From Anoxybacter fermentans (GTDB lineage: Bacteria; Bacillota; Halanaerobiia; DY22613): a stretch of DNA of 64,000 nt. Of the stretch, positions 26,652 to 35,122 are shown one piece after another. The stretch spans positions 372,001 through 436,000 of the forward strand of contig NZ_CP016379.1 in NCBI RefSeq assembly GCF_003991135.1, read 5' to 3'. The stretch's first letter is position 1; each line of letters starts with the position of its first letter. The notes beneath the pieces were generated by a model, which did not search any database, was not told where the DNA came from, and saw only the letters and a program-made list of their open reading frames with translations. The position numbers and the translations under genes were made by a program.

Positions 26652-27360
26652 TCCAATTTTAAAAAAAGCAGATATACTTGCATTTGGTCCCCATCCCGAT
26701 GATGTGGAATTAAATATTGGGGGAATTCTGGCACTGCATGCCCAAAAAAAGCAGGTTGTAGTAGTTGATCTTACCGAAGGTGAGATGGGCAGTAATGGTT
26801 CTGTGGAGATTAGAAGAAAAGAAAGTCAAAAGGCAGCACAGATATTGAATTTGAAAGTAAGGGAGAACCTCTATATTCCCGATGGTGAGATAAATCCTCA
26901 TGATCTTGAACAACAAAAACGGGTAGTGGCAGCTATCCGGCGATATCAACCTGATCTTGTCTTACTGCCTTATTGGGAGGATAGGCATCCAGATCATGCG
27001 GCAGCAAGTCGCTTAATTGAGATTGCTATCTTCAAAAGTGGATTGAAGCGTTATCTACTTGATGAGGAATTACCTCCATATCGTCCATCCCGGTGGTATT
27101 ATTATTTACAGCACCAGCATGAGAATCCTAACCTGGTGGTAGATGTATCTTCAGTATATGCCAGGAAAATGGAAGCGATTAGGGCATATAAAAGTCAATT
27201 TGACCCGAGGATGGGTTTTAAAACATACATAAATCAACCTATATTTTTACAAAAAATTGAGGCCCGTGATCAGTATTTTGGAGCAATGGTCGGTGTAAAA
27301 TATGGTGAAGGGTTAATTTTTAAACCTCCATTATCTATTAAGGATTTGTTTCAATTATAA
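26641..27360 (+). CDS. bshB1: bacillithiol biosynthesis deacetylase BshB1
   Basis: 239-residue PIG-L/LmbE-type zinc deacetylase, which removes acetate from GlcNAc-malate. Metal motif HPDDVELNIGG, then LTEGEMGSNG, and DRHPDHAAAS with the further ligand histidine. The C-terminal YKSQFDPR is typical of BshB1. GTG start inside the end of the HAD gene. It is followed by bshA 14 bp later, which confirms the assignment. Confidence 0.93.
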   Translation: MKSDPILKKADILAFGPHPDDVELNIGGILALHAQKKQVVVVDLTEGEMGSNGSVEIRRKESQKAAQILNLKVRENLYIPDGEINPHDLEQQKRVVAAIRRYQPDLVLLPYWEDRHPDHAAASRLIEIAIFKSGLKRYLLDEELPPYRPSRWYYYLQHQHENPNLVVDVSSVYARKMEAIRAYKSQFDPRMGFKTYINQPIFLQKIEARDQYFGAMVGVKYGEGLIFKPPLSIKDLFQL

Positions 27361-27374
27361 AGGAGGGGTTTTGA

Positions 27375-28487
27375 TTGCGTATTGGTATTGTCTGTTATCC
27401 ATCTCATGGAGGAAGTGGTGTGGTAGCAACAGAATTGGGAAAACAATTAGCCCGTCGGGGGCATAAAGTACATTTTATCAGTTATAATCTTCCATTTCGC
27501 CTGGATAAATTTTATGATAATATCTATTATCATGAGGTTGATACACCTACATATCCATTATTCAAATATCCACCTTATTCATTAGCTTTAACTAATAAAA
27601 TTGCAGAGCTGATCCGGTATGAAAAACTGGATGTAATCCATGCTCACTATGCCATCCCCCATTCTCTATGTGCAATAATTGCCCGGGATATTGCAAAAGC
27701 ACCAGAGCTACGTTTGGTAACAACCCTGCATGGGACAGATATAACTCTGGTTGGAAATGATCCGTCTTATAGAGAGTTAACGAAATATAGTATTGAAGAG
27801 ACAGATGGGGTTACAGCTGTTTCTAAGGCTCTCTGGAAGGAGACTATCGATATTTTTGATATAAAAAAACGGATTGAAGTGATTTATAATTTTGTTGATG
27901 TAAAAGAATACACCCGTCAGTCAGTTCCGGAGGTTGATATAGCTTCTGGAAAAAAGCAGATAAAAAATATTATCCATATTTCTAACTTCCGAAAAGTGAA
28001 AAACATTCCTAATGTTATTAAAATATTTCATCTGATCAGTCAGGAAGTTGATGCCCGGCTGCTGCTGGTGGGTGGCGGCCCTGAAGAATGTGTTGCAAAA
28101 CGGATGGTTCAACAACTTCAGCTTGAGGACAAAGTTTTATTTCTGGGTAAACAGGATAATATCGTTCCTCTGTTATCAATTTCAGATTTGTTGTTACTTC
28201 CATCTAAAAAAGAGAGTTTTGGACTTGTATGTATTGAGGCGATGGCCTGTAAAGTCCCGGTAATTGCTTCTAATACCGGAGGATTGCCGGAAGTAGTGGA
28301 AGATGGGGTGACAGGTTTTCTAGCAGATCCAGATGATTACCAGAAAATGGCTGAATTAAGCCTGCGCCTTTTGCAAAATTCTGGTTTACATGAGGAGTTT
28401 GCAGAAAGGGGACGCCGGAGAGTTGTGGAGAAGTTCAATGCCGAAAAAATTGTAGATCAATATGAAAAGTATTATCGAAGTTTATGA
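27375..28487 (+). CDS. bshA: N-acetyl-alpha-D-glucosaminyl L-malate synthase BshA
   Basis: 370-residue GT4 retaining glycosyltransferase that joins UDP-GlcNAc to L-malate in the first step of bacillithiol synthesis. TTG start behind AAAGGAGGGG. Diagnostic sequence: GIVCYPSHGGSGVVATELG, IHAHYAIPHS, TTLHGTDITLVGND, and the donor-site motif KKESFGLVCIEAMA. The third gene, bshC, is not in the window. Confidence 0.95.
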   Translation: MRIGIVCYPSHGGSGVVATELGKQLARRGHKVHFISYNLPFRLDKFYDNIYYHEVDTPTYPLFKYPPYSLALTNKIAELIRYEKLDVIHAHYAIPHSLCAIIARDIAKAPELRLVTTLHGTDITLVGNDPSYRELTKYSIEETDGVTAVSKALWKETIDIFDIKKRIEVIYNFVDVKEYTRQSVPEVDIASGKKQIKNIIHISNFRKVKNIPNVIKIFHLISQEVDARLLLVGGGPEECVAKRMVQQLQLEDKVLFLGKQDNIVPLLSISDLLLLPSKKESFGLVCIEAMACKVPVIASNTGGLPEVVEDGVTGFLADPDDYQKMAELSLRLLQNSGLHEEFAERGRRRVVEKFNAEKIVDQYEKYYRSL

Positions 28488-28498
28488 AAAGAATAAAT

Positions 28499-28522
28499 GC
28501 CCGGGATTGCCGGGCTTTTTTA
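28499..28522 (+). terminator. bshA terminator
   Basis: GCCCGG / CCGGGC stem followed by six T. Confidence 0.9.
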
Positions 28523-28524
28523 TT

Positions 28525-28716
28525 GTAATTTTATTGCAAAAGGCTAATTTTTCACTTCAAAAGAAATTTTTTTAAATCATCTAAATGGGTTATTCTGTCC
28601 CTTAGAACTAGCTCATCACATTTTGGGATGAGATCTTATTTTTCCTTTCATCTCACAAAGATGGTTTAACGAAAAATTTCAATAGTGCTCAAAATTAGTT
28701 TTTTGCAGTTTAATCA
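28525..28716 (+). repeat. palindromic element R7 (intermediate, forward)
   Basis: 192 bp, ends ATTGCAAAAGGCTAATTTTTC and AAAATTAGTTTTTTGCAGT. The left middle arm is shortened; the apical part reads GGGTTATTCTGTCCCTTAGAACTAG. Its right end contributes a -35-like TTTGCA to the degV promoter. Confidence 0.87.
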
Positions 28717-28730
28717 TGTTGTGATATAAT
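28702..28730 (+). promoter_or_regulatory. putative degV promoter formed at the edge of R7
   Basis: TTTGCA (28702-28707), inside the R7 terminus, and TATAAT (28725-28730) outside it, with a 17-base spacer. Confidence 0.55.
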
Positions 28731-28745
28731 TATGTTGTAGGGTAT

Positions 28746-28776
28746 GTTCAAAATTAACTTTTTACAGTTTGATTAT
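28746..28776 (+). repeat. solo right end of the palindromic element
   Basis: TCAAAATTAACTTTTTACAG plus TTTGATTA matches only the right terminus of the family. It lies between the degV promoter and start codon. Confidence 0.75.
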
Positions 28777-28803
28777 GAAATTAAAAACCAGGGAGGGATA
28801 TAT

Positions 28804-29652
28804 ATGGGTAAAATAAAAATATTTGCAGATAGTACATGTGACCTCACTCCAGAGTTGATTAAGGAAAATGATATTTCTATAGTACCACTATATGTTGTTT
28901 TTGATGAAGAGACATACAGGGATGGAGTTGATATTACACCTGAAGAGCTGTATAAAAAAGTAGACGAATACGGAAAACTACCGAAAACTGCTGCAGCTTC
29001 ACCCGCTGATTTCCAAAAGGCCTTTGAACCCTACATTAATGAAGGTTATGACATTTTATATATTGGAATTTCTTCCAAATTATCTTCAACTATCCAAAAT
29101 GCAATGATTGCAGCGAATCAATTCCCGGAAGGAAGAATTGAAGTAGTTGATTCTTTAAACTTATCAACCGGTATAGGATTTTTAGTTATGAAAGCAGTAG
29201 ATTACGTTAAGGAAGGTTTGAGTTTAAAAGAGATAGCTGCCAAAATAAGAGAAAAAGTTAAGAAGATAGAGACAAGGTTTGTTGTTGATACACTGGAATA
29301 TTTATATAAAGGTGGTCGTTGTTCCGGGCTGCAAAATTTTGTTGCCAGCATGTTAAAGATTAGACCTATGATAAAAGTTGAAGATGGAAAAATGGGTGTA
29401 GCGGAAAAAATAAGAGGGCGAAGAGAGAGAGTGCTAAAACGTTTATTAGATGTTGTGCTGAAAAATAAAGATGTTGTGGATGGAGAACGGTTATTTATAA
29501 CTCATTCTTTGGGAGAAGAAGGTGCTAAATATATTAAAGAAGAACTTGAGAAAACTATTAATATAAAGGATATTATTATAACAGATGCTGGATGTGTTAT
29601 ATCTTGTCATTGTGGACCAAAAACAGTAGGAATAATATATTCAACAAAATAA
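28804..29652 (+). CDS. DegV family fatty-acid-binding protein
   Basis: 282 residues. The ATG at 28804 is preferred: it has GGGAGGG at 28791-28797 and gives the standard N-terminus MGKIKIFADSTCDL. An upstream in-frame ATG at 28744 would translate a repeat fragment. Family signatures: FADSTCDLTPEL, TAAASPADF, ISSKLSSTIQNA, DSLNLSTGIGF, DTLEYLYKGGR, and a cysteine-containing end (CHCGPKTVGII). DegV proteins bind long-chain fatty acids for the FakA kinase. No partner gene is adjacent. Confidence 0.92.
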   Translation: MGKIKIFADSTCDLTPELIKENDISIVPLYVVFDEETYRDGVDITPEELYKKVDEYGKLPKTAAASPADFQKAFEPYINEGYDILYIGISSKLSSTIQNAMIAANQFPEGRIEVVDSLNLSTGIGFLVMKAVDYVKEGLSLKEIAAKIREKVKKIETRFVVDTLEYLYKGGRCSGLQNFVASMLKIRPMIKVEDGKMGVAEKIRGRRERVLKRLLDVVLKNKDVVDGERLFITHSLGEEGAKYIKEELEKTINIKDIIITDAGCVISCHCGPKTVGIIYSTK

Positions 29653-29653
29653 T

Positions 29654-29838
29654 GATTTTACTACAAAAAGCTAATTTTCGCTTCAAAAGAAATTTTTCAA
29701 ACCATCTAAAGTTCGATTTCAGTGTAATCCATGGGTCTTCGACCCATGGATTGGTTTATTTGTGATGAGGTCTTATTTCTCCTTTAATTCACTAAGATGG
29801 CTAAATAATTTAAAAATTAGCTTTTTGTAGTTTAATAA
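29654..29838 (+). repeat. palindromic element R8 (intermediate, forward)
   Basis: 185 bp starting two bases after the degV stop. Its apical hairpin is unlike other copies: AATCCATGGGTC / GACCCATGGATT around TTC, a perfect 12-bp stem. It ends directly at the next terminator. Confidence 0.88.
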
Positions 29839-29839
29839 T

Positions 29840-29884
29840 AACGCCTCCTGATAGAATTATTTTAACAGGTGGCGTTGTTTTTTA
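29840..29884 (+). terminator. terminator displaced from degV by R8
   Basis: AACGCCTCCTG pairs with CAGGTGGCGTT (one mismatch), then a T run. It presumably belonged directly to degV before R8 was inserted. Confidence 0.8.
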
Positions 29885-29891
29885 CATATCC

Positions 29892-29920
29892 TTTACTTTA
29901 GAAAAGTCAAATGGTATAAT
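29892..29920 (+). promoter_or_regulatory. promoter of membrane protein gene
   Basis: TTTACT (29892-29897), 17 bases, TATAAT (29915-29920), about 30 bp before the start codon. Confidence 0.65.
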
Positions 29921-29950
29921 GGAGTACAGAAATTTATGGAGGTGCAAAAG

Positions 29951-30646
29951 GTGACCGTATGGCAGATTATTAAAAAAAGTTTTAAAGATTTTTATGATCA
30001 TATATTTTTATTAGGTGGAGTAAGTTTAATCTGGTTTATAATTGTAGGACCACTGGTGTATGTTGGGCTTGCAGGATTCTTTTTGAAAATGCCTTTTCCA
30101 GTAATTATGAATTTAATTTTTGTTGGGCCATTAACCCTTGGTGTTTTTTACTTGACCAATCAATTGATCAAATATAAAGATTCTGGTTTAAAGGATTTTT
30201 TCCAGGGATTTGCTAAATTTTTCTTTAGAGGAATGTTTGCTTATTGGATGAGCCTTTTAACTATGGTAATACTGTTGGTTGACTTAACCTTTTTTATAAA
30301 TTTTGGGAATAGGTTTATGCAGTATTTGAGTGGAATTTGGATTTATCTGATTATCTTTTTTATGATGAGTCAGTTTTATTTCTGGAGCCTTTTGGTGGAG
30401 ATGGAAGATGGACTTTTAAAGATTTATAAACGTTCCCTTCTTCTGACTCTGGACAATATTCTATATAGCCTTGGGCTTTTTCTGATATTTATTCTTCTAG
30501 TTGCTGTTGGAGTGATCACAGCAGGAGTAGGATTAGCGGTAACGTTTATAGGTTTTCTGGGTATTTTAGCAAATAATGCAACTTATAATCTTTTAATTAA
30601 ATATGGAATAAGAAAAGAATTTTCAACACCGTATAACATTGCTTAA
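29951..30646 (+). CDS. integral membrane protein (YesL/DUF624-like)
   Basis: 231 residues. The GTG at 29951 is favoured by GGAGGTG at 29938-29944; an ATG at 29936 overlaps that site. Five or six hydrophobic segments, with a short conserved-looking cytoplasmic start (TVWQIIKKSFKDFYDH) and a motif LKIYKRSLLLTLDNILYSLG before the last segments. This layout resembles DUF624/YesL proteins, often found near sugar transport genes, but identity is not certain. Monocistronic, flanked by palindromic elements. Confidence 0.65.
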   Translation: MTVWQIIKKSFKDFYDHIFLLGGVSLIWFIIVGPLVYVGLAGFFLKMPFPVIMNLIFVGPLTLGVFYLTNQLIKYKDSGLKDFFQGFAKFFFRGMFAYWMSLLTMVILLVDLTFFINFGNRFMQYLSGIWIYLIIFFMMSQFYFWSLLVEMEDGLLKIYKRSLLLTLDNILYSLGLFLIFILLVAVGVITAGVGLAVTFIGFLGILANNATYNLLIKYGIRKEFSTPYNIA

Positions 30647-30651
30647 GGTAT

Positions 30652-30871
30652 GATTTTACTGCAAAAAGCTAATTTTTCGCTTTAAAAGAAATTTTTCGAA
30701 CCATCTAAAGTTCGATTTCAGTCGAAATAAGGCACACTAATCAACGGGCCCTCCTGGCCCTTGATTAGCTCATCAATCCTTATATGAGGCTTTATTTCGA
30801 CTGAAATCTCACTAAGATGGTTAAACGAAAAATTTCTATGTCGCTCAAAATTAGCTTTTTGCAGTTTAATC
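30652..30871 (+). repeat. palindromic element R9 (full-length, forward)
   Basis: 220 bp; one of the best preserved copies. Ends GATTTTACTGCAAAAAGC and GCTTTTTGCAGTTTAATC, middle palindrome TTTCAGTCGAAATAAGG / CTTTATTTCGACTGAAA, apical CTAATCAACGGGCCC / GGCCCTTGATTAG. Confidence 0.92.
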
Positions 30872-30920
30872 AGGTATCTTCTGTCTAAAAAAATAATATA
30901 TTATATTAAGGAGGTAGTCT

Positions 30921-31880
30921 ATGAACAAAAAATATGTAATTGGTGTTGATCTTGGCGGAACAAAAATCTTAACTGCAATCGCTGATATGGAAGGTAAAAT
31001 TTTGAATCGGGTACGGGTAGATACAGGTGCCGATGAACCTGCAGAAAATGTTATAGGTCGTATAATTAAGACAGTTAATGAGGTAATGGAACAGGTAGGT
31101 GCTACAAAAGATGAAGTCCTCCGGATTGGAGTAGGTTCTCCAGGCCCCCTGGACATTGAAAAAGGAGTTGTACTCTTTTCACCAAATTTAAAATGGCATA
31201 ATGTGCCTATTGTTTCGATGATGGAAGAAGAACTGGGACTGCCGGTTGTTCTTGAGAATGATGCCAATGCCGCTGCTCTAGCTGAATATACTTTCGGTGC
31301 TGGAAAAGGTGCAGAGCACATGATTTATATGACCATAAGTACTGGAATTGGTGGTGGAGTGATCATCAATGGTCAGCTTCTTCATGGTGTAGGTTCTGCT
31401 GCTGGAGAGCTGGGACACCATACTATTATACCAGATGGTCCGCAATGTGGTTGCGGTAATTACGGCTGTCTTGAGGCACTGGCATCTGGAACAGCTCTTG
31501 GGAGGTATGGCCGGGAAGCTGTTTTGAGTGGTGAAGAGACACTAATGAGGGAAATGGTAAATAGTCCTGAAAAAGTAGATGGGTCAGTGGTTACCCGTGC
31601 AGCTGAAGCAGGAGATAAAGTGGCTTTAGAGATTGTAGACAGGGTAGCTACATATATTGGTATTGGGATTGCCAACATGATTAATATTTTTAATCCAGCC
31701 AAAGTGGTATTGGGCGGAGGAGTTATCAAAGCTGGCCATCTATTTTATGATAAAATTTTAAAAACTGTAGAAGAACGGGCATTAGAAGCACCACGAAAGC
31801 AGTGTGAGATTGTTTTTGCTGAATTAGGATCTGATGTGGGTGTTCTTGGAGCAATTGCAGTTGCCTTAAAAGATAAATGA
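30921..31880 (+). CDS. ROK family glucokinase
   Basis: 319 residues. ATP motif GVDLGGTKILTAI at the N-terminus, catalytic ENDANAAALAEYTFG, the ROK signature around ISTGIGGGVIINGQLLHG, the glucose-contacting GELGHHTI, and zinc ligands in CGCGNYGCLEA. Likely phosphorylates glucose released by the amylolytic enzymes of this region; other hexoses are possible. It precedes hprK by 23 bp, so sugar phosphorylation and its sensor kinase share an operon. Confidence 0.92.
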   Translation: MNKKYVIGVDLGGTKILTAIADMEGKILNRVRVDTGADEPAENVIGRIIKTVNEVMEQVGATKDEVLRIGVGSPGPLDIEKGVVLFSPNLKWHNVPIVSMMEEELGLPVVLENDANAAALAEYTFGAGKGAEHMIYMTISTGIGGGVIINGQLLHGVGSAAGELGHHTIIPDGPQCGCGNYGCLEALASGTALGRYGREAVLSGEETLMREMVNSPEKVDGSVVTRAAEAGDKVALEIVDRVATYIGIGIANMINIFNPAKVVLGGGVIKAGHLFYDKILKTVEERALEAPRKQCEIVFAELGSDVGVLGAIAVALKDK

Positions 31881-31903
31881 TAGGTAATAGGAGATGAATT
31901 TTT

Positions 31904-32851
31904 TTGAGCTTAACGATTCAGGAATTGATCTCCCATTTCAAACTGGAATTGTTAGCTGGTAGGAAAGGCTTGAAAAATAAATTGATGGTGACAGATATCA
32001 AACGGCCGGGGATTGAACTTGCCGGCTATTGGAAATACTTTACCCCTGAACGAATTCAGCTGTTGGGGAGAACTGAGATTAACTTTTTAAGTGAACTTTC
32101 TTTTCTTGAAAGAAAGGAAAGGTTGATTAAATTTTTCAGTTATCAATTACCAGGGGTAATTATTACACGGAATTTAAAACCACCTGAGCCGATGATCCAG
32201 ATTGCTAAAGAGACAGGAGTTCCTCTCCTGAGAGTCAAAACCTCTACAACCCGTTTTTTAAGTCAGTTGACCGATTATCTGGAAAAAAAGCTTGCTCCGT
32301 CTAAGACCGTTCACGGGGTACTGGTTGAGGTATATGGTGTGGGAGTTTTGCTGATAGGGGAAAGTGGAATTGGAAAAAGTGAGACTGCCCTTGAATTGGT
32401 AAAGCGGGGTCATCGGCTGATAGCTGATGATGTAGTAGAGCTGAAACGAATTGGAGCCAGTACACTGGTGGGTACTGCTTTAAAGATTAACCAGCACTAT
32501 ATGGAATTAAGAGGAATTGGAATTATTGATGTTAAGACCCTCTTTGGAGCAGGAGCAATCAAATCAGAACAGGTGGTCCACATGATAATCGAATTGGAAG
32601 ACTGGAAATGTCAAAAGGACGATTATGATCGATTGGGTTTAAATACTGCTACGGCTCCTTTACTTGGTGTTGAGATTCCAAAAGTAGTGGTTCCGGTGCG
32701 TCCTGGTCGGAATTTAACAACGATAATAGAAGTTGCAGCTATGAACCATCGGTTGAAATGCATAGGATTTGATGCAGCAAAGAAATTTACCCGGCAACTT
32801 GAGGCAGAGATTTCCCGTAAAAGAGAGAAGAATACTCTGAAAGGTGAGTGA
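31904..32851 (+). CDS. hprK: HPr kinase/phosphorylase
   Basis: 315 residues, TTG start with GGAGATGA upstream. It phosphorylates Ser46 of HPr or Crh in response to glycolytic intermediates and removes the phosphate when phosphate is high. The P-loop is GESGIGKSE near residue 150, followed by LIADDVVEL, and the HprK signature MELRGIGIIDVKTLFG. The N-terminal regulatory domain is present, so it is full length. Its stop overlaps the region of the next start. A candidate partner, a Crh-like protein, is at 48748. Confidence 0.96.
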   Translation: MSLTIQELISHFKLELLAGRKGLKNKLMVTDIKRPGIELAGYWKYFTPERIQLLGRTEINFLSELSFLERKERLIKFFSYQLPGVIITRNLKPPEPMIQIAKETGVPLLRVKTSTTRFLSQLTDYLEKKLAPSKTVHGVLVEVYGVGVLLIGESGIGKSETALELVKRGHRLIADDVVELKRIGASTLVGTALKINQHYMELRGIGIIDVKTLFGAGAIKSEQVVHMIIELEDWKCQKDDYDRLGLNTATAPLLGVEIPKVVVPVRPGRNLTTIIEVAAMNHRLKCIGFDAAKKFTRQLEAEISRKREKNTLKGE

Positions 32852-32853
32852 AA

Positions 32854-33771
32854 ATGTCTCATAAATTCTGGGTCATTCTCCTGGTTGTTCTGTTGATTTC
32901 TGGCCCGACAGTCAGGGTATTTGGTGAAGATGAAACAGGGGAGATTGCCGTAGAAGATAAATGGACCACCATTCTTGATATAGAAGATCCTATAGGAGAT
33001 GATTATGGCCCCGGTACTTATCTATACCCAACTCATGTTCAGTTTGCACCATATCAGGGTTTATTAGATATTGAAAGATTTAAGGTAGAAGGTACAGAAA
33101 AACTGATTAGATTTCAGATAACTTTTGGTCAGATAACCAATCCCTGGCATGGACCCTTTGGATTTAGTCATCAATTGATTCAGATTTATATTGACCACCG
33201 TCCCGGTGGTAAAAGGCGGCCCTTTTATCCCGGGGCCAAAGTTGTTTTTAGCCCACGGGCGCCCTGGGATACTCTGATAAAGGTGACTGGTTGGGGAATG
33301 TATATCTTTCGCTGTACAGATAAACCTGAAAAAGAACCTGCTCACTATACTAAAGGGGATATTAAAGTTCTGGCTGATGGTAAAACCATCCAGGTTCAGA
33401 TTCCTATTGAAGATATAAGTAGTTTTGATGATCTTTATGATGCTTCTTATTATCTTTTGGTAGGTGGCCAGGATGGTTTTGGTCCTGATAACTATAGGGT
33501 GGTAAAAAAAGAAGTGAGCGAATGGTATTTTGGTGGAGGAGATGGGTCAGGATATGCTCCTAATGTGATTGATATACTTACTCTTCCTCATAAAAGTCAG
33601 CAAAAAATTCTAGGTTCTTATGATCCGACAAACCGTGTTCTGGCAGTTGTAGAACCTGTTCATCGTCCCAATCCTCTAAAGAAAGGAATTATCTATCTAA
33701 TATCTATTACCGTTGGAATACTGCTCTGGTACAGTTGGTGCAAAAGAGATGAATTTAACTTAGACCAATAA
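32854..33771 (+). CDS. membrane-anchored glucodextranase C-terminal-type carbohydrate-binding protein (copy 1)
   Basis: About 305 residues; ATG 32854 behind AAGGTGAG. Signal peptide (1-24), then one domain resembling the C-terminal sugar-binding module of glucodextranase and pullulanases: DPIGDDYGPGTYLYPTHVQF, GFSHQLIQIYIDHRPGG, APWDTLIKVTGWG. A single C-terminal membrane helix (GIIYLISITVGILLWYSW) anchors it, so the module faces the outside of the inner membrane. No catalytic domain. Co-transcribed with hprK. It may hold alpha-glucans or surface components; function unproven. Confidence 0.82.
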   Translation: MSHKFWVILLVVLLISGPTVRVFGEDETGEIAVEDKWTTILDIEDPIGDDYGPGTYLYPTHVQFAPYQGLLDIERFKVEGTEKLIRFQITFGQITNPWHGPFGFSHQLIQIYIDHRPGGKRRPFYPGAKVVFSPRAPWDTLIKVTGWGMYIFRCTDKPEKEPAHYTKGDIKVLADGKTIQVQIPIEDISSFDDLYDASYYLLVGGQDGFGPDNYRVVKKEVSEWYFGGGDGSGYAPNVIDILTLPHKSQQKILGSYDPTNRVLAVVEPVHRPNPLKKGIIYLISITVGILLWYSWCKRDEFNLDQ

Positions 33772-33793
33772 TTAAGAAGATTAAAATAATAAA

Positions 33794-34014
33794 GATTAGA
33801 CTGTAAAAAGCTAATTTTGAGCACATTGAAATTTTTCGTGTAACCATCTTAGTAAGATTGAGGAGGAATAAGGCTTCATCAGAGAAGGTGATAAGCTAAT
33901 CAGGGGTCAGAAGGACCTATTGCTTAGTGTGCCTTATTTCGACGTAAATCGAACTTTAGATGGTTCGAAAAATTTCTTCATAAAGTGAAAAATTAGCTTT
34001 GTGCATTAAAATCA
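33794..34014 (-). repeat. palindromic element R10 (full-length, reverse)
   Basis: 221 bp in reverse orientation, ends ACTGTAAAAAGCTAATTTTGAG and AAAATTAGCTTTGTGCATTAAAATC, with substitutions. The apical part CTAATCAGGGGTC AGAA GGACC is partly remodelled. It separates the two glucodextranase-C paralogues. Confidence 0.87.
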
Positions 34015-34123
34015 GACCATTAATTTAAGAAGATTAAATAATAGTCGATTAGGGAAAAAAGAGGAATTTTATTTGATAATGAAGAAAAATAAAAATAAGA
34101 CCCGCAAGATGGGAGGTACCAGA

Positions 34124-35062
34124 GTGAGCAGAGGTATTTGTAAATTTTTAATATTTATTTGTATTGTTTTTCTATTTTTAAGTCTGCCTCTCCTGGCCAG
34201 AGAGGATAATGATAAAAGGAATATTATCTTTCAAATAGATGATCCGGTGGGAGATGATTGGGGACCAGGAAGCTACACCTATCCTAGATACAAACATTTT
34301 GAACCTTTTAAAGGTTTATTTGATCTAACCAGATTTAGTATAATCGATGCTGACCCGGATTATATATTAGAGTTTGCATTTACAGAAATTCGTGATCCTT
34401 GGCGTTCTAAATATGGATTCAGCCATCCTTTGATTCAGATTTATTTTGATAATCAGCCGGGTGGAAGTACTGAACTTTTCCGGCCCGGGGCCAGGGTAAA
34501 GTTGGATTCTAATGCACCATGGGATGTTATGTTGAATATTACTGGATGGTGGGTCAGATTATTCCGACCTACTGATAGAGAAAGAGTTAAATCGATGAAA
34601 ATTCCCTGGAATGATACAAAAAATCCTTTTGAACTTTCTGAGGCTGTTGTTACCCTTGAAGAAAATGTGATCAAAGTTCAGTTACCTAAAACCATTATTG
34701 GGGATTTAAGTAAGGCAAAATTCTTTTTACTGATTGGAGCCTTTTTTCCTTTTGGTGAAGACCATTATCGGGAGGTTAAAAAAGTTAGTGATGATTGGGC
34801 ATTTGGTGGAAGCACTAATCCGGAATTAAGTCCCCGGGTACTGGATATTTTAGTACCGGATGGAATGGTTCAGGAAGAAGTCTTAAAATTAAGTCAAAAT
34901 GCTCGTGATTTTGTGACCATTCCTTATATTGCTATTAGTAGAGGGACTGAAAGTATGATTTTTAATGAAAAAATTTTGATCTGGGTTGTAACGCTAATAG
35001 TTATTGTTTTATTGGCATTAGTTATTAAAATAAAAAGTAAAAAAGACCCAGTCAGAAAGTAG
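34124..35062 (+). CDS. membrane-anchored glucodextranase C-terminal-type carbohydrate-binding protein (copy 2)
   Basis: About 312 residues. The GTG at 34124 with GGGAGG at 34111-34116 gives a clean signal peptide (MSRGICKFLIFICIVFLFL...); a longer start at 34073 would add a basic tail. It is a paralogue of the preceding gene: DPVGDDWGPGSYTYPRYKHF, GFSHPLIQIYFDNQPGG, APWDVMLNITGWW, and a C-terminal membrane helix. The duplicated pair suggests a heteromeric or substrate-diversified surface function. Confidence 0.82.
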   Translation: MSRGICKFLIFICIVFLFLSLPLLAREDNDKRNIIFQIDDPVGDDWGPGSYTYPRYKHFEPFKGLFDLTRFSIIDADPDYILEFAFTEIRDPWRSKYGFSHPLIQIYFDNQPGGSTELFRPGARVKLDSNAPWDVMLNITGWWVRLFRPTDRERVKSMKIPWNDTKNPFELSEAVVTLEENVIKVQLPKTIIGDLSKAKFFLLIGAFFPFGEDHYREVKKVSDDWAFGGSTNPELSPRVLDILVPDGMVQEEVLKLSQNARDFVTIPYIAISRGTESMIFNEKILIWVVTLIVIVLLALVIKIKSKKDPVRK

Positions 35063-35122
35063 TATAATATATTGACCTTCTTCAAATATTAGTTAATAGA
35101 AAAAATTTGAAGGGGGAATAAG

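Noticed and set aside
28744-28803. N-terminal extension of DegV
   Set aside because: It translates a fragment of the palindromic repeat, and the internal ATG has a good ribosome site and the normal family N-terminus.
31460-31729. Reverse-strand ORF inside the ROK kinase gene and similar shadow frames elsewhere
   Set aside because: Compositionally odd translations with no ribosome sites, fully overlapped by well-supported genes.
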